From positions 1 to 64,000 of the forward strand of contig JAHDBN010000001.1 in the NCBI GenBank assembly GCA_020630335.1: 64,000 nucleotides of DNA. The letters are read 5' to 3'. The stretch comes from Bacteriovoracaceae bacterium. GTDB taxonomy: Bacteria; Bdellovibrionota; Bacteriovoracia; Bacteriovoracales; Bacteriovoracaceae. Below, piece by piece: positions 45,401 through 52,910 of the stretch. Each line of letters starts with the position of its first letter. Position 1 is the first letter of the stretch. The notes under the pieces were generated by a model. That model ran no database searches, was not told the origin of the DNA, and worked only from the letters and a program-made list of their open reading frames with translations. The translations under genes and the position numbers were made by a program.

Positions 45401-46005
45401 TTTTTTAAGTCACTAATTCTTTCAAGGTTCACATTAGTTTGATCAATTTTTCTTAATGATTCCTTTTTCCTAACTTTAAACTTAGTAATGCCTGCAACTT
45501 CTTCAATCATCACTCTTCTTTCAACAGGCTTTGCCTTAACAAGTCTATCAATCTCACCTTGTGCAATAATAGAATAAGACTTCGCTCCTGCTCCAGTATC
45601 CATGAAAACTTCTTGGATATCTTTTAAACGAGCGGGCATATTATTTATTCGGTATTCAGTATCACCACTTTTATAAAGCTTTCTTGTTAATTGTATCTCA
45701 CTTGGGCTTACTACTTTTGATCCAATATGAATGTGCTTCTTTTTTGTATTATTTAAAACTAACGAAACTTCAGCAAAAGATCCTGGAGAATATTTCTTTG
45801 AACCAGAAAAAATCAAATCACTCATCTTAGTTCCTCTAAGATGTTTCGCCGACTGCTCACCCATTACCCAAAAAAGAGCGTCAACAATATTTGATTTCCC
45901 GCAACCATTAGGGCCAACAATACCAGTAATTCCATCATCAAAATGAATAGTTGTGTGGTCTTTAAAGGATTTAAATCCCTGAATATGCATTCTTTCTAAC
46001 TTCAT
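42433..46005 (-). CDS. smc: Chromosome segregation/condensation ATPase SMC
   Basis: An 1190-aa SMC protein of normal length. The N-terminal ATP head has MHIQGFKSFKDHTTI and Walker A GPNGCGKSNIVDALFWVMGE. Two long coiled coils (about 165-505 and 665-1000) flank the hinge (about 510-650). The C-terminal head holds the signature LMSGGEKALTAVALIF and Walker B FCLLDEVDAPLDDANV. It forms condensin with ScpA and ScpB, which are not in the window. The lolA gene follows after 12 bp. Confidence 0.97.
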   Translation of the reverse strand: MKLERMHIQGFKSFKDHTTIHFDDGITGIVGPNGCGKSNIVDALFWVMGEQSAKHLRGTKMSDLIFSGSKKYSPGSFAEVSLVLNNTKKKHIHIGSKVVSPSEIQLTRKLYKSGDTEYRINNMPARLKDIQEVFMDTGAGAKSYSIIAQGEIDRLVKAKPVERRVMIEEVAGITKFKVRKKESLRKIDQTNVNLERISDLKKEIYKQLKTLEGQAEKAERARSLRDKIKKSSLIVSSHKELDLIEKVKNLSDEITTSEESLEDNKIKLASIEAEIETEKNKKTTLIDKIDKDQEEFNNSKMELVSLEEKFNFSKKSLEDKNNYIEEKEQEIEYLTQEVESRSEKLEEVALKLENIEDPSSNSGNDIAFLEEELKKFENNFKEDEKSYLNFQDAQRDLESRQTKAETELTKTKSLLENKSHLLDSIVTEIQELEAYYLEVNNQDADNRKKLEAFEVEAVKLEERRVSLEKSAESLKLKISELDDELREKQKEEASLSAKSKALKEILNNSNDKFLESKIGSGFKQLKTCISVTEENELIVNNLLNPYLNIMVGDAKDSEVSEWAHEQQANIQILKNVPYNTNSEGHKTLDMIVGCEDDRVKNFLSYFIVESEECPDGFLASTGSGYVIQRKVGEVFISEFKESDEISFFKRDLDYKKTLENLEIIQDKLVNLEKNLNKTKAEYSIKKEELVTLKNKEQSKKEEVIRTKAMLNSSSTQFNVNQDRLVNLQKRNKNLSVERFSLNESEEECAAELLKVEKERLELESSKDSIFQKYEKSQKIFREKQEDLIKIKTELKASVSRKDELESLLDDLKNQKLRASEKIESLKTSIEESKTAAQEINEKESEYSERIAELSGSLGDKEKALKVLKEELNILSKKLEKSENEIQKLNSSISKSDRTILEKTLKLEKAVEDEEILSRDIFEQFRVDLRSVICAHLEIENPERLNDVSNMYYVDTDAGAQRVEGEVYEFNKKFPGQVSETKDRLKNYKSQLGRLGHVNWEAVSDYDEKKKRYDFLKDQEEELSHSINDLLKAIEHIDSKSKERFKIAFDEVNGKFEQVFPIIFGGGNAKLQMHGKLEDEDFGVEIIASPPGKKMQNINLMSGGEKALTAVALIFSIFLVKPSPFCLLDEVDAPLDDANVGRFNQLLREMSSESQFILITHNKKTMELNDKLYGITMQEPGVSKAVSVQLQ

Positions 46006-46144
46006 GATTCTCCGTAAAAGCAGCTAAATATTAGTAATTTGATTATAATTTATAGGCCACTTAATGTGGAGTTTTATCCTCTGGTTATGAGAAAAAGAGA
46101 ACAACATAATCTATCATGACGTGATGCGAAAACGATCTGGAAAA

Positions 46145-47425
46145 CTACTCAAATTCTTTCTTGCCCAGCATGGCTAAAAAAATCAAACCAGGAAGCGCTA
46201 TAAAAGCACATAAGATATAAAAATTAATATAGCCTGAATGCTCTGCAGCAGAGAAAAACCATGGAGTTTCCTTAAACATATTAATGATTTTCCCTGCCGC
46301 TCCAGAAAATACAGTCCTTCCCAAAGAAGCAAGGCTAGCAAACAAGGCATACTGAGAAGCTGTAAATCTTTTATTTGTCAGGTGGCCCATAAACCCAACT
46401 AGAGCGGCTGTACCAATCCCTGAACAAAAGTCTTCTAAAAAAACTATACCTGTTAGTGAAGAACTAGTAGCAACAAAGGCTAAAGCTGCAAACAATGCAG
46501 TCGTTATTGCTTGAGTAATCCCTGCAAACCATAAGGTAAAGCGATAACCTAATTTATAAATCAAGCTTCCTCCAACTAGCAAACCTGCAAGAGTTGAAAA
46601 AAGTCCTACAGTTGATGCAATCTTGCCTATGTCTGCATTGCTAAATCCCAGGTCTGCATAAAAAGGCCTGCTCATCGAACCTGCGATTGAATCACCAAGC
46701 TTAAAAAAGAAAATAAATGCAAGTATTAAAAGTGCTTTTTCTCTTTTCAAAAACTCTAAAAAAGGATTTATCACACTTTCTAATAAACTCATTTCTTTTC
46801 TAAGAGAGTTTTTTGGCTCTTCTGCCCAAAGAGTGGTTAATAACCCTACTAACATAAAGCCAGCTAACATTAAAAACATTTGATTAAATGTCCAATTCCA
46901 AGTGCTTTCATCAACGACCCAAATACCAAAGCCTGAAGCTACCCACATAGCAACTCTATAACCATAAACACCTAAAGAAGCTCCAATTCCAAGCTCTTCA
47001 GAGTTCAAGATTTCATTTCTATAGGCATCAACAGCAACATCTTGAGAAGCACTAAAAAAACATAATAATATTCCTGAAATTGCAATAAATGATAATGACT
47101 TATTTGGATCGCCAAAAGATAAAAGAATAAAACTTAAAGCCAGAAAAATTTGGGTAATAATAAGCCAAGACCTTCTTCTTCCTAATGATTTAAAAGGTGT
47201 AAATCTATCGAATAAAAATGCCCAAGCAAAATTAAAAGAATAAGCAACTGCAATCCATGAAAACAAACCAATCTTAGGAAGATCTATTTCATATCTTCTA
47301 AGCCAAAGCTTTATACTTCCATAAACCACCATAATAGGTAATCCACTAGAAAAGCCTAGAAGGAAAACGACTATAAATTTTTTAGGGTCTTTAAAAATTG
47401 TTGAAAGATTTTTTTTCTTGCTCAT
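46145..47425 (-). CDS. ampG: AmpG-like muropeptide MFS permease
   Basis: A 426-aa inner-membrane MFS protein with about twelve segments. FLLGFSSGLPIMVVYGSIKLWLRR, KIGLFSWIAVAYSFNFAWAFLFDRFTPF, LGRRRSWLI and CFFSASQDVAVDAYRNEIL are the AmpG signature. AmpG imports anhydromuropeptides released by wall turnover for recycling. In a predator it could also salvage prey peptidoglycan, which is inference. It lies 27 bp after the alpha/beta hydrolase gene and upstream of smc. Confidence 0.87.
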   Translation of the reverse strand: MSKKKNLSTIFKDPKKFIVVFLLGFSSGLPIMVVYGSIKLWLRRYEIDLPKIGLFSWIAVAYSFNFAWAFLFDRFTPFKSLGRRRSWLIITQIFLALSFILLSFGDPNKSLSFIAISGILLCFFSASQDVAVDAYRNEILNSEELGIGASLGVYGYRVAMWVASGFGIWVVDESTWNWTFNQMFLMLAGFMLVGLLTTLWAEEPKNSLRKEMSLLESVINPFLEFLKREKALLILAFIFFFKLGDSIAGSMSRPFYADLGFSNADIGKIASTVGLFSTLAGLLVGGSLIYKLGYRFTLWFAGITQAITTALFAALAFVATSSSLTGIVFLEDFCSGIGTAALVGFMGHLTNKRFTASQYALFASLASLGRTVFSGAAGKIINMFKETPWFFSAAEHSGYINFYILCAFIALPGLIFLAMLGKKEFE

Positions 47426-47452
47426 TCAAAAATGCTAACACCTGAGCTTGTC

Positions 47453-48328
47453 CTAGTCGAATAAATGCTTTGAATAAAAACGCATGAACTCTCCTCGCAT
47501 CTTTCTTGCTCTCGGAAAAGCATCATGAGCTAAGTGCGCAACCTTCGATCGAAACTTGATGAGTTTATTCAGGTTTGCTTTTTGAAAAATTGCTCCTTGA
47601 AGAGAAAACAATCCTTTAGTTTGCCTTTGATAATAATTATTCCAAGATTTGATATTAGATAAATTACCAAATCCCCAATTAGCTTTACTCATAGCACCTA
47701 AAGATTTTGGTACAGCATCTAGGGTCATAAGAGAGTGGATTTTCTGGCCTTTTCTTTTAAGAAAATTTGAAAACTTTAAAGCTTCATAACTTCCCCAACT
47801 AAAACCCATCACTTGAATTTTTTTTCTTTTATCCTTAATCGAGAGCTTTAATTTTGAGATTTCATCATAACACTTACTGGCTTCTTTTATACCATTTTGA
47901 GGGAAGTAAAGTAAGTGATAGCCAGTTCTATTGGGATAATAAAAATTAATCCATCCTTCTTTTTTCTTATTATAGCGAACAAGTTTTTCTATAAAGAAAT
48001 TAATAATCCCAAAATTCTTTTTGGAAAGATATTTCTTTTGAATTTTTGTATATTTCCCATATTGCCTTGAACTTATAAGAAAATTACTCATTTTATAATT
48101 TGAATATTTTTGGAGCTTTTCTAAAGTCTTATAATAATGAAGCTTGTTTAAATCATATTGAAAAGTGCCTTCAAAAATAAAGAGAAGTGGCTTTTCTATT
48201 TCTTGAATATTTCTAAGATCACATACTTTTGGAGTTTTTCCATAACCTTCTCTTAGATCAAAGAGTAAACGCTCAAAACTCGCAAAAGAGCTTAAGCTTA
48301 AAAGTTGAAGGATTAGCAAAGTACGCAT
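47453..48328 (-). CDS. Exported alpha/beta-hydrolase-like protein
   Basis: A 291-aa exported protein with signal peptide LLILQLLSLSSFA. The nucleophile elbow is VMGFSWGSYEALKFS (Ser177 in G-F-S-W-G), a likely acid is in SLMTLDAVPKS, and a His near the C-terminus is in VAHLAHDAF. This order fits an alpha/beta hydrolase triad. The N-terminal part (PLLFIFEGTF) matches the first strand. The substrate is unknown. It sits 26 bp after birA and 27 bp before ampG. Confidence 0.75.
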   Translation of the reverse strand: MRTLLILQLLSLSSFASFERLLFDLREGYGKTPKVCDLRNIQEIEKPLLFIFEGTFQYDLNKLHYYKTLEKLQKYSNYKMSNFLISSRQYGKYTKIQKKYLSKKNFGIINFFIEKLVRYNKKKEGWINFYYPNRTGYHLLYFPQNGIKEASKCYDEISKLKLSIKDKRKKIQVMGFSWGSYEALKFSNFLKRKGQKIHSLMTLDAVPKSLGAMSKANWGFGNLSNIKSWNNYYQRQTKGLFSLQGAIFQKANLNKLIKFRSKVAHLAHDAFPRARKMRGEFMRFYSKHLFD

Positions 48329-48354
48329 TGAGGAAAATTAACAATATCAATGCT

Positions 48355-48996
48355 TTATAGATACCTTAAACGCGCTGAGTAATACTTTTTTACAGGTTCA
48401 CTTAAGTCGTGCTGAATTAGTGCTTCTCCATGAGCTCCAATGCCCTTAAATATACCTTTTTTGCCATCTACTTCGACTTCTTTATTTTGATGAACGCATC
48501 TTTTCATAAACTCAGATGTAAAATCTTTATTCAAGTGATCCTCATAAAGAAAGATCATTAATTCTTTTGCATTAATTGATATATCTAAAAACCCATGAGG
48601 ATATTCAAACTTTTTCTTTTCAGTTTCAAATAAATTTAAGCCAAGCCCTACTAATACAATTTCTTCATTGATATATTCGCATAAAATACCACCACATTTC
48701 TTATCATCAATAATTAAATCATTTGGCCACTTAAGCTTTAAATCAATATCTTTTTTCTCAAAGTATTCGCAAAGAAGAACTCCTAATTTTAAAGGAGTCA
48801 TTGTTGGTATTTGAGAAGGTTTAAAACTAAAGCTCATCGCTAGAGAGTTTTCAAAATGATGCCAGCTTCTCTCTCTTTGTCCCTTACCTTTAGTTTGATT
48901 TTTAGTAATAACTACCATCGGTTCAAACTTTGTACTTATTTGGTTTTTGAGTTCATCTTGAGTAGAATGACACTCATCAATAGTGATGATTTTCAT
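48355..48996 (-). CDS. birA: Biotin-protein ligase (BirA catalytic type, no DNA-binding domain)
   Basis: It attaches biotin to carrier proteins such as acetyl-CoA carboxylase. The 213-aa protein has ECHSTQDEL, KNQTKGKGQRERSWHHFENSLAMSF (the biotinyl-AMP loop GxGRxxR variant), LKWPNDLIIDDKKCGGILCEY and GLGLNLF. There is no N-terminal helix-turn-helix, so it is not a repressor. I chose the start at 48996 by family alignment; an in-frame ATG at 49038 would overlap the divergent rph gene. Starts of birA and rph are only 14 bp apart. Confidence 0.88.
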   Translation of the reverse strand: MKIITIDECHSTQDELKNQISTKFEPMVVITKNQTKGKGQRERSWHHFENSLAMSFSFKPSQIPTMTPLKLGVLLCEYFEKKDIDLKLKWPNDLIIDDKKCGGILCEYINEEIVLVGLGLNLFETEKKKFEYPHGFLDISINAKELMIFLYEDHLNKDFTSEFMKRCVHQNKEVEVDGKKGIFKGIGAHGEALIQHDLSEPVKKYYSARLRYL

Positions 48997-49010
48997 AGGA
49001 GCAATATCCC

Positions 49011-49715
49011 ATGGCCAATATACTACGCCAAGATCCAAGAGAAATAAAAATTCAAACAGGAATAAATCCTTACGCAGCAGGAAGTGTTATTATTGAATGT
49101 GGTAATACCAAAGTTCATATTACTGCTAATGTTGAAGAACAAGTTCCGCGTTGGCTTAAAGGACAAGGAAGAGGCTGGGTAACGGCTGAGTATTCAATGC
49201 TTCCTGGATCTACTCATGAAAGAATAAGAAGAGATAGAAAAGGAATTTCAGGAAGAGCTCAAGAAATTCAAAGACTTATTGCTAGAAGCCTTCGAGCTGC
49301 TATTGATCTTGAAAAGCTTGGTGAACAGATGATTACTGTTGATTGTGATGTTTTAGTTGCTGATGGTGGAACAAGAACAACTTCTATTACTGGAGCTTAC
49401 GTTGCTTTGGAACTTGCTATCAAGAAATTATTAAACGATGGAGTTATCAAGACCAACCCACTAATTAATCAAATTGCTGCAATTAGTGTAGGGGTTAGCA
49501 AAACAGGTGATATTATTGCTGACTTAAATTACGAAGAAGATTCAAGCTGCGAAACTGATATGAATATAGTCATGACTAAGGATGGAAACTATATTGAAGT
49601 ACAAGGAACAGCGGAAGGAAAACCTTTTAGCCCAGATGAACTTTCAACTATTCTTTCTTGTGCTAAAACAGCTTTAGATACAACTTTTGAGGCTCAAGAT
49701 AAGGCCTTAAAGTGA
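49011..49715 (+). CDS. rph: RNase PH
   Basis: A phosphorolytic 3'-exoribonuclease of 234 aa that trims tRNA precursors. VPRWLKGQGRGWVTAEYSMLPGSTHERIRRDRKGISGRAQEIQRLIARSLRA is the family's active-site block with the arginines that bind phosphate. DCDVLVADGGTRTTSITGAYVAL, DLNYEEDSSCETDMNIVMT and IEVQGTAEGKPF follow in order. AGGAG lies 8 bp before the ATG. The rdgB gene overlaps its end by 4 bp, a widespread pairing. Confidence 0.96.
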   Translation: MANILRQDPREIKIQTGINPYAAGSVIIECGNTKVHITANVEEQVPRWLKGQGRGWVTAEYSMLPGSTHERIRRDRKGISGRAQEIQRLIARSLRAAIDLEKLGEQMITVDCDVLVADGGTRTTSITGAYVALELAIKKLLNDGVIKTNPLINQIAAISVGVSKTGDIIADLNYEEDSSCETDMNIVMTKDGNYIEVQGTAEGKPFSPDELSTILSCAKTALDTTFEAQDKALK

Positions 49716-50281
49716 AAATAGTTCTAGCGAGTTCTAATGATCATAAAATTGAAGAGTTTCAATCTCTACTTGGATCTGATTTTGAAATTATCAAAAAAGA
49801 AAAAATAGAAGTAGAAGAAACTGGTTCTAGTTACTTTGAAAATGCAGAGCTTAAAGCGAGAGCATATTTTGAAAAATATCAAATGCCTGTTTTGTCTGAT
49901 GATTCAGGATTAAACTTAGAAGCTTTTCCCCTTATTCTTGGCATTCATTCAGCTAGGTTCAAACCAGAATTGCCTAGCTATACCGATAAATGCTTGAGCT
50001 TAGTTGAATTATACAAATCTGAAAAAGTTACAAATAGAAATGCTTATTTTTCATGTATTCTTTGTTTTTATAAAAATCACGATGAAGTTTTCTTTTTCGA
50101 AGGAAGATCTATAGGCCAAATCTCAATGGAGTTAAAAGGCGTTAATGGCTTTGGATACGACCCTCTTTTCATCCCTACTCATCATCCTGAAGGCAAGTCA
50201 TTTGCTGAAGATTCGGCCTGGAAATACGAATCTGGACACAGAGCAAAAGCCGTATTTGAGTTAAAAAAATTCTTGAGTTGA
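49712..50281 (+). CDS. rdgB: Non-canonical purine NTP pyrophosphatase (RdgB/HAM1)
   Basis: It hydrolyses dITP, XTP and similar nucleotides to keep deaminated bases out of nucleic acid. The 189-aa chain opens with MKIVLASSNDHKIEEFQSLL (SN-x-x-K motif), then SYFENAELKARAYFEK, PVLSDDSGLNLEAF, GVNGFGYDPLFIP, KSFAEDSAWKYESGHRAKA, the complete HAM1 signature. It begins at GTG overlapping the rph stop by 4 bp, so translation is coupled. Confidence 0.95.
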   Translation: MKIVLASSNDHKIEEFQSLLGSDFEIIKKEKIEVEETGSSYFENAELKARAYFEKYQMPVLSDDSGLNLEAFPLILGIHSARFKPELPSYTDKCLSLVELYKSEKVTNRNAYFSCILCFYKNHDEVFFFEGRSIGQISMELKGVNGFGYDPLFIPTHHPEGKSFAEDSAWKYESGHRAKAVFELKKFLS

Positions 50282-50329
50282 GCTAGACTGAGCCCGCAAA
50301 TTAATGATAGATTAGCGTTACTAATGATT

Positions 50330-50407
<78 letters not shown>

Positions 50408-50419
50408 TGGTATATTCAA

Positions 50420-51361
50420 TTATAAAGTCTTCTCCAAAAATCGATAAGCATTCTTCCATAAAATCTTTTCTTTTACTTCGCTATCTAAACTTATTTTCTC
50501 AATAGACATAAAGAGTTTCTCATAATCTTCTAACCCTTTATCCGTTTTAATTAAAGATCCGTAGTCAGTCCCTATTCCTAAAGTATCTTCGTAACCAAGA
50601 TCAATAAAGTATTGAATCATTTCCCAGTAATTTTTAGTCTTAGGCGTAAATCTTTTGGCAGGACAAAGCCCTACAAAACCTTTTCTTTTATGAATCTCTT
50701 TAATATCACGTAAGCACATGGCCCTAGGTGTATCGAAAACATCTTGAACACTAGTATGAGTCATGCAAATGGTATGATGATCTAAATCATAAGAATCTGC
50801 AATTGACTTATAAGACATATGAGATAAATCTATCCACAATTTATTTTCCTTGCAGCTTTTAAAGAATTTATAAGCATTAGTTTGGTTTAATCCATAATCA
50901 GTTTTTGAATTAGTTGGAAAAGGAGGCATATCACACGCTTTTCCTAGCCAATTATCCTTAAAGTGAATAGGAATTACTCCTCTAATGCCTAAGCTTTTCA
51001 ATTCTAATATTGTTTTATCAATATTATTTTCTGGAATCCACCGACATGATTCTAACTGTAATACCAAGCCTACTTCAAAATCACTTTTTAGATCTTTTTG
51101 ATCATAAATAATCTTAACTTCCCCTTCCGTTTGCCTTATTTCTTTTTTTAGAAAATCAATCTGTCTTCTTAATCCAGATATTCCAAAATGAATTCCTGGA
51201 ACGTTATATAAAGCTGGCGATATAATAATTTTTCGAGACAATTTCTTTGATAAGTTTATATAATCTTGCAATTTTAATCTATGAGAAAAAAATTTCTCCA
51301 TGATAAAAGGAATAGGGAAAGGAAGTAAGTTTAAATGCGAATGAAGATCAATTATATACAT
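50420..51361 (-). CDS. Membrane-dipeptidase family (peptidase M19) protein
   Basis: A 313-aa metal-dependent hydrolase of the renal dipeptidase type. The pattern DLHSH (residues 5-9), GVIPIHFKDN, WIDLSHMSY, ICMTHTSVQDVFDTPRAM and LGIGTDYGSL matches the M19 metal and substrate sites in order. There is no signal peptide, so it is likely cytoplasmic and could cleave dipeptides, including those from peptidoglycan. The ATG at 51361 is 7 bp after the preceding stop; the earlier in-frame start would overlap that gene heavily. Last gene of the giant-lipoprotein operon. Confidence 0.82.
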   Translation of the reverse strand: MYIIDLHSHLNLLPFPIPFIMEKFFSHRLKLQDYINLSKKLSRKIIISPALYNVPGIHFGISGLRRQIDFLKKEIRQTEGEVKIIYDQKDLKSDFEVGLVLQLESCRWIPENNIDKTILELKSLGIRGVIPIHFKDNWLGKACDMPPFPTNSKTDYGLNQTNAYKFFKSCKENKLWIDLSHMSYKSIADSYDLDHHTICMTHTSVQDVFDTPRAMCLRDIKEIHKRKGFVGLCPAKRFTPKTKNYWEMIQYFIDLGYEDTLGIGTDYGSLIKTDKGLEDYEKLFMSIEKISLDSEVKEKILWKNAYRFLEKTL

Positions 51362-51368
51362 AAGCTGA

Positions 51369-52481
51369 TTACAACCATGCGCCCAGATCAGGATAATCAC
51401 TATGAAGTCTTCTAAAGGTTTCAGGTTGATGATAAGATCCACTAAAAGAATCAAAAAGCATTTGCCATAAAGTATCAGACCCACTATTTGCTAATCCTAG
51501 TTTTTGATTAAATACTTTTGAGCCTAATTTCTGAAATAGCTGTCTCGCATTAAATCCATAAAACTGAGAAGGTTCTTTTTCCATATGACGCATTAACACA
51601 TGCCATTGAATTCTATGAGTAAAATATCCATGTCCATTTCTATTTCCATCATTTAAGTCAGCAACAGAATCCACTTTTTTGAAAGTCGTATCATTAAAAA
51701 TCTTTCCATCACTAAGCATCTTGAGCCAAGCATCCATGGAATAGGATTTATTTTTTAAATTTAATGCTTTATAACCCAAAGTTTTGGCACTGATGAATTT
51801 ATTATCTTTTTCAAACTTTTCTAAAACCTTGATCATACTTTTTTGTTTCTCAATCGCCTGCTTTGTTTTATCAAGAGAATAAAACTTAGGTTTGTTTTGC
51901 AAGGTCATTAACATCACTTCGTCTTCAAAATCTTTCATATATCTATGAACAAAGTCTGAATTTTTAAGAAATTTATTTATTGATTGAAAAGCTTGTCTGT
52001 ATTTCTTATCCAAAAGGGTCTCATTTGCGCCTACTTTAAAGTTGGGGATTTCAAATGAATAAGTATTTCCTCTATAATTCCAATTTTTTAATCTCTCATA
52101 ACTTACCTTGGCATACTTAGGTTTTATTACATCCAGAAGAAAAATCTTATAATCAAAATTTCCAAATCTTTGAAAATGTTTTTCATTTTTTTTAAAATTC
52201 TCTAGAGATTTCTTAAACTGATCTGTTTTATAATTTGCAACAACTTCGATTAAAAACTTCTTCTCTTTTTTTTCAAGCGATGTGAAATGTTTTTTTTGCA
52301 CTGTAGATAAACTTGAAAGATCTAATAGTTTTGTAATTTTCTTACTAATGCTATACTCATTCCGAAGATACTTCGAGCAATTTTCAGAATAACTAAAGGT
52401 AGAAAAAAAAGTTAATATTAGTAAGAATCTAATTTTACTTATCCTTCTCCGGCTAATTAATGAACTCTTGCCTGATGACAA
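51369..52481 (-). CDS. Exported protein of unknown function
   Basis: An exported protein of up to 370 aa. The hydrophobic signal core FLLILTFFSTFSYS is followed by a Cys. The rest is soluble and rich in Lys and aromatic residues, and a His/Trp-rich C-terminal block stands out (HGYFTHRIQWHVLMRHME, GSDTLWQMLFDSFSG). The start is uncertain. A TTG at 52481 with AAGGTGG overlaps the upstream gene by 25 bp and gives an overlong N-region. GGAGAAGG just after the upstream stop points instead to ATT at 52433, which would start the signal peptide exactly. No family recognised. Confidence 0.68.
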   Translation of the reverse strand: MSSGKSSLISRRRISKIRFLLILTFFSTFSYSENCSKYLRNEYSISKKITKLLDLSSLSTVQKKHFTSLEKKEKKFLIEVVANYKTDQFKKSLENFKKNEKHFQRFGNFDYKIFLLDVIKPKYAKVSYERLKNWNYRGNTYSFEIPNFKVGANETLLDKKYRQAFQSINKFLKNSDFVHRYMKDFEDEVMLMTLQNKPKFYSLDKTKQAIEKQKSMIKVLEKFEKDNKFISAKTLGYKALNLKNKSYSMDAWLKMLSDGKIFNDTTFKKVDSVADLNDGNRNGHGYFTHRIQWHVLMRHMEKEPSQFYGFNARQLFQKLGSKVFNQKLGLANSGSDTLWQMLFDSFSGSYHQPETFRRLHSDYPDLGAWL

Positions 52482-52894
52482 GGGCCACCTTTTGCTCGCA
52501 ACTTAGCTATACTCTCAGTGCTAAGAAGTCTTACTAAAGAGTTTTCTTGAAAACAAGATCCTGAAGGAGCTACTAATATGTATGAATTCTCACCGCAATC
52601 TTTTGTTGAAAACTTACGAGCAGCACATCTTGCAATAGAGGATGGTGCAAAAGTTACTTTGCAATTCAAGGATCCTAAGACTTGATCTCTAGTAGCACTA
52701 GAACACAGTCTATAAATATCAAAAGACCGATTCCGTCCATCATCAGGTTTATTAACTGCCGTTTTCAATGCTTCTCTTGACTGAGAAATTTTTGCATCAG
52801 TTACAACATGAGCGGCCGAATCATCAGAACCCCCACTCTCTTGAGCAAATAAGTTAATAGAACTCAATGCCAATAACAATACTAATATTTTCAT
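52457..52894 (-). CDS. Small exported Cys-containing protein
   Basis: A 145-aa exported protein with signal peptide ILVLLLALSSINLFA. The mature chain has six cysteines (RLCSS, LNCKV, RCAARKF, KDCGEN, GSCFQE, GPCHQ), enough for three disulfides. It starts 16 bp after the stop of the giant Cys-rich lipoprotein and is followed within its 3' end by the next exported gene, so it belongs to that operon. No family recognised. Confidence 0.72.
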   Translation of the reverse strand: MKILVLLLALSSINLFAQESGGSDDSAAHVVTDAKISQSREALKTAVNKPDDGRNRSFDIYRLCSSATRDQVLGSLNCKVTFAPSSIARCAARKFSTKDCGENSYILVAPSGSCFQENSLVRLLSTESIAKLRAKGGPCHQARVH

Positions 52895-52910
52895 ATAATC
52901 TCCAAAATTA

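Noticed and set aside
51369-52481. Tat signal in the exported protein (SRRRISK)
   Set aside because: The motif matches only the arginines, lies in an N-region whose start codon is doubtful, and the better signal peptide begins after it.
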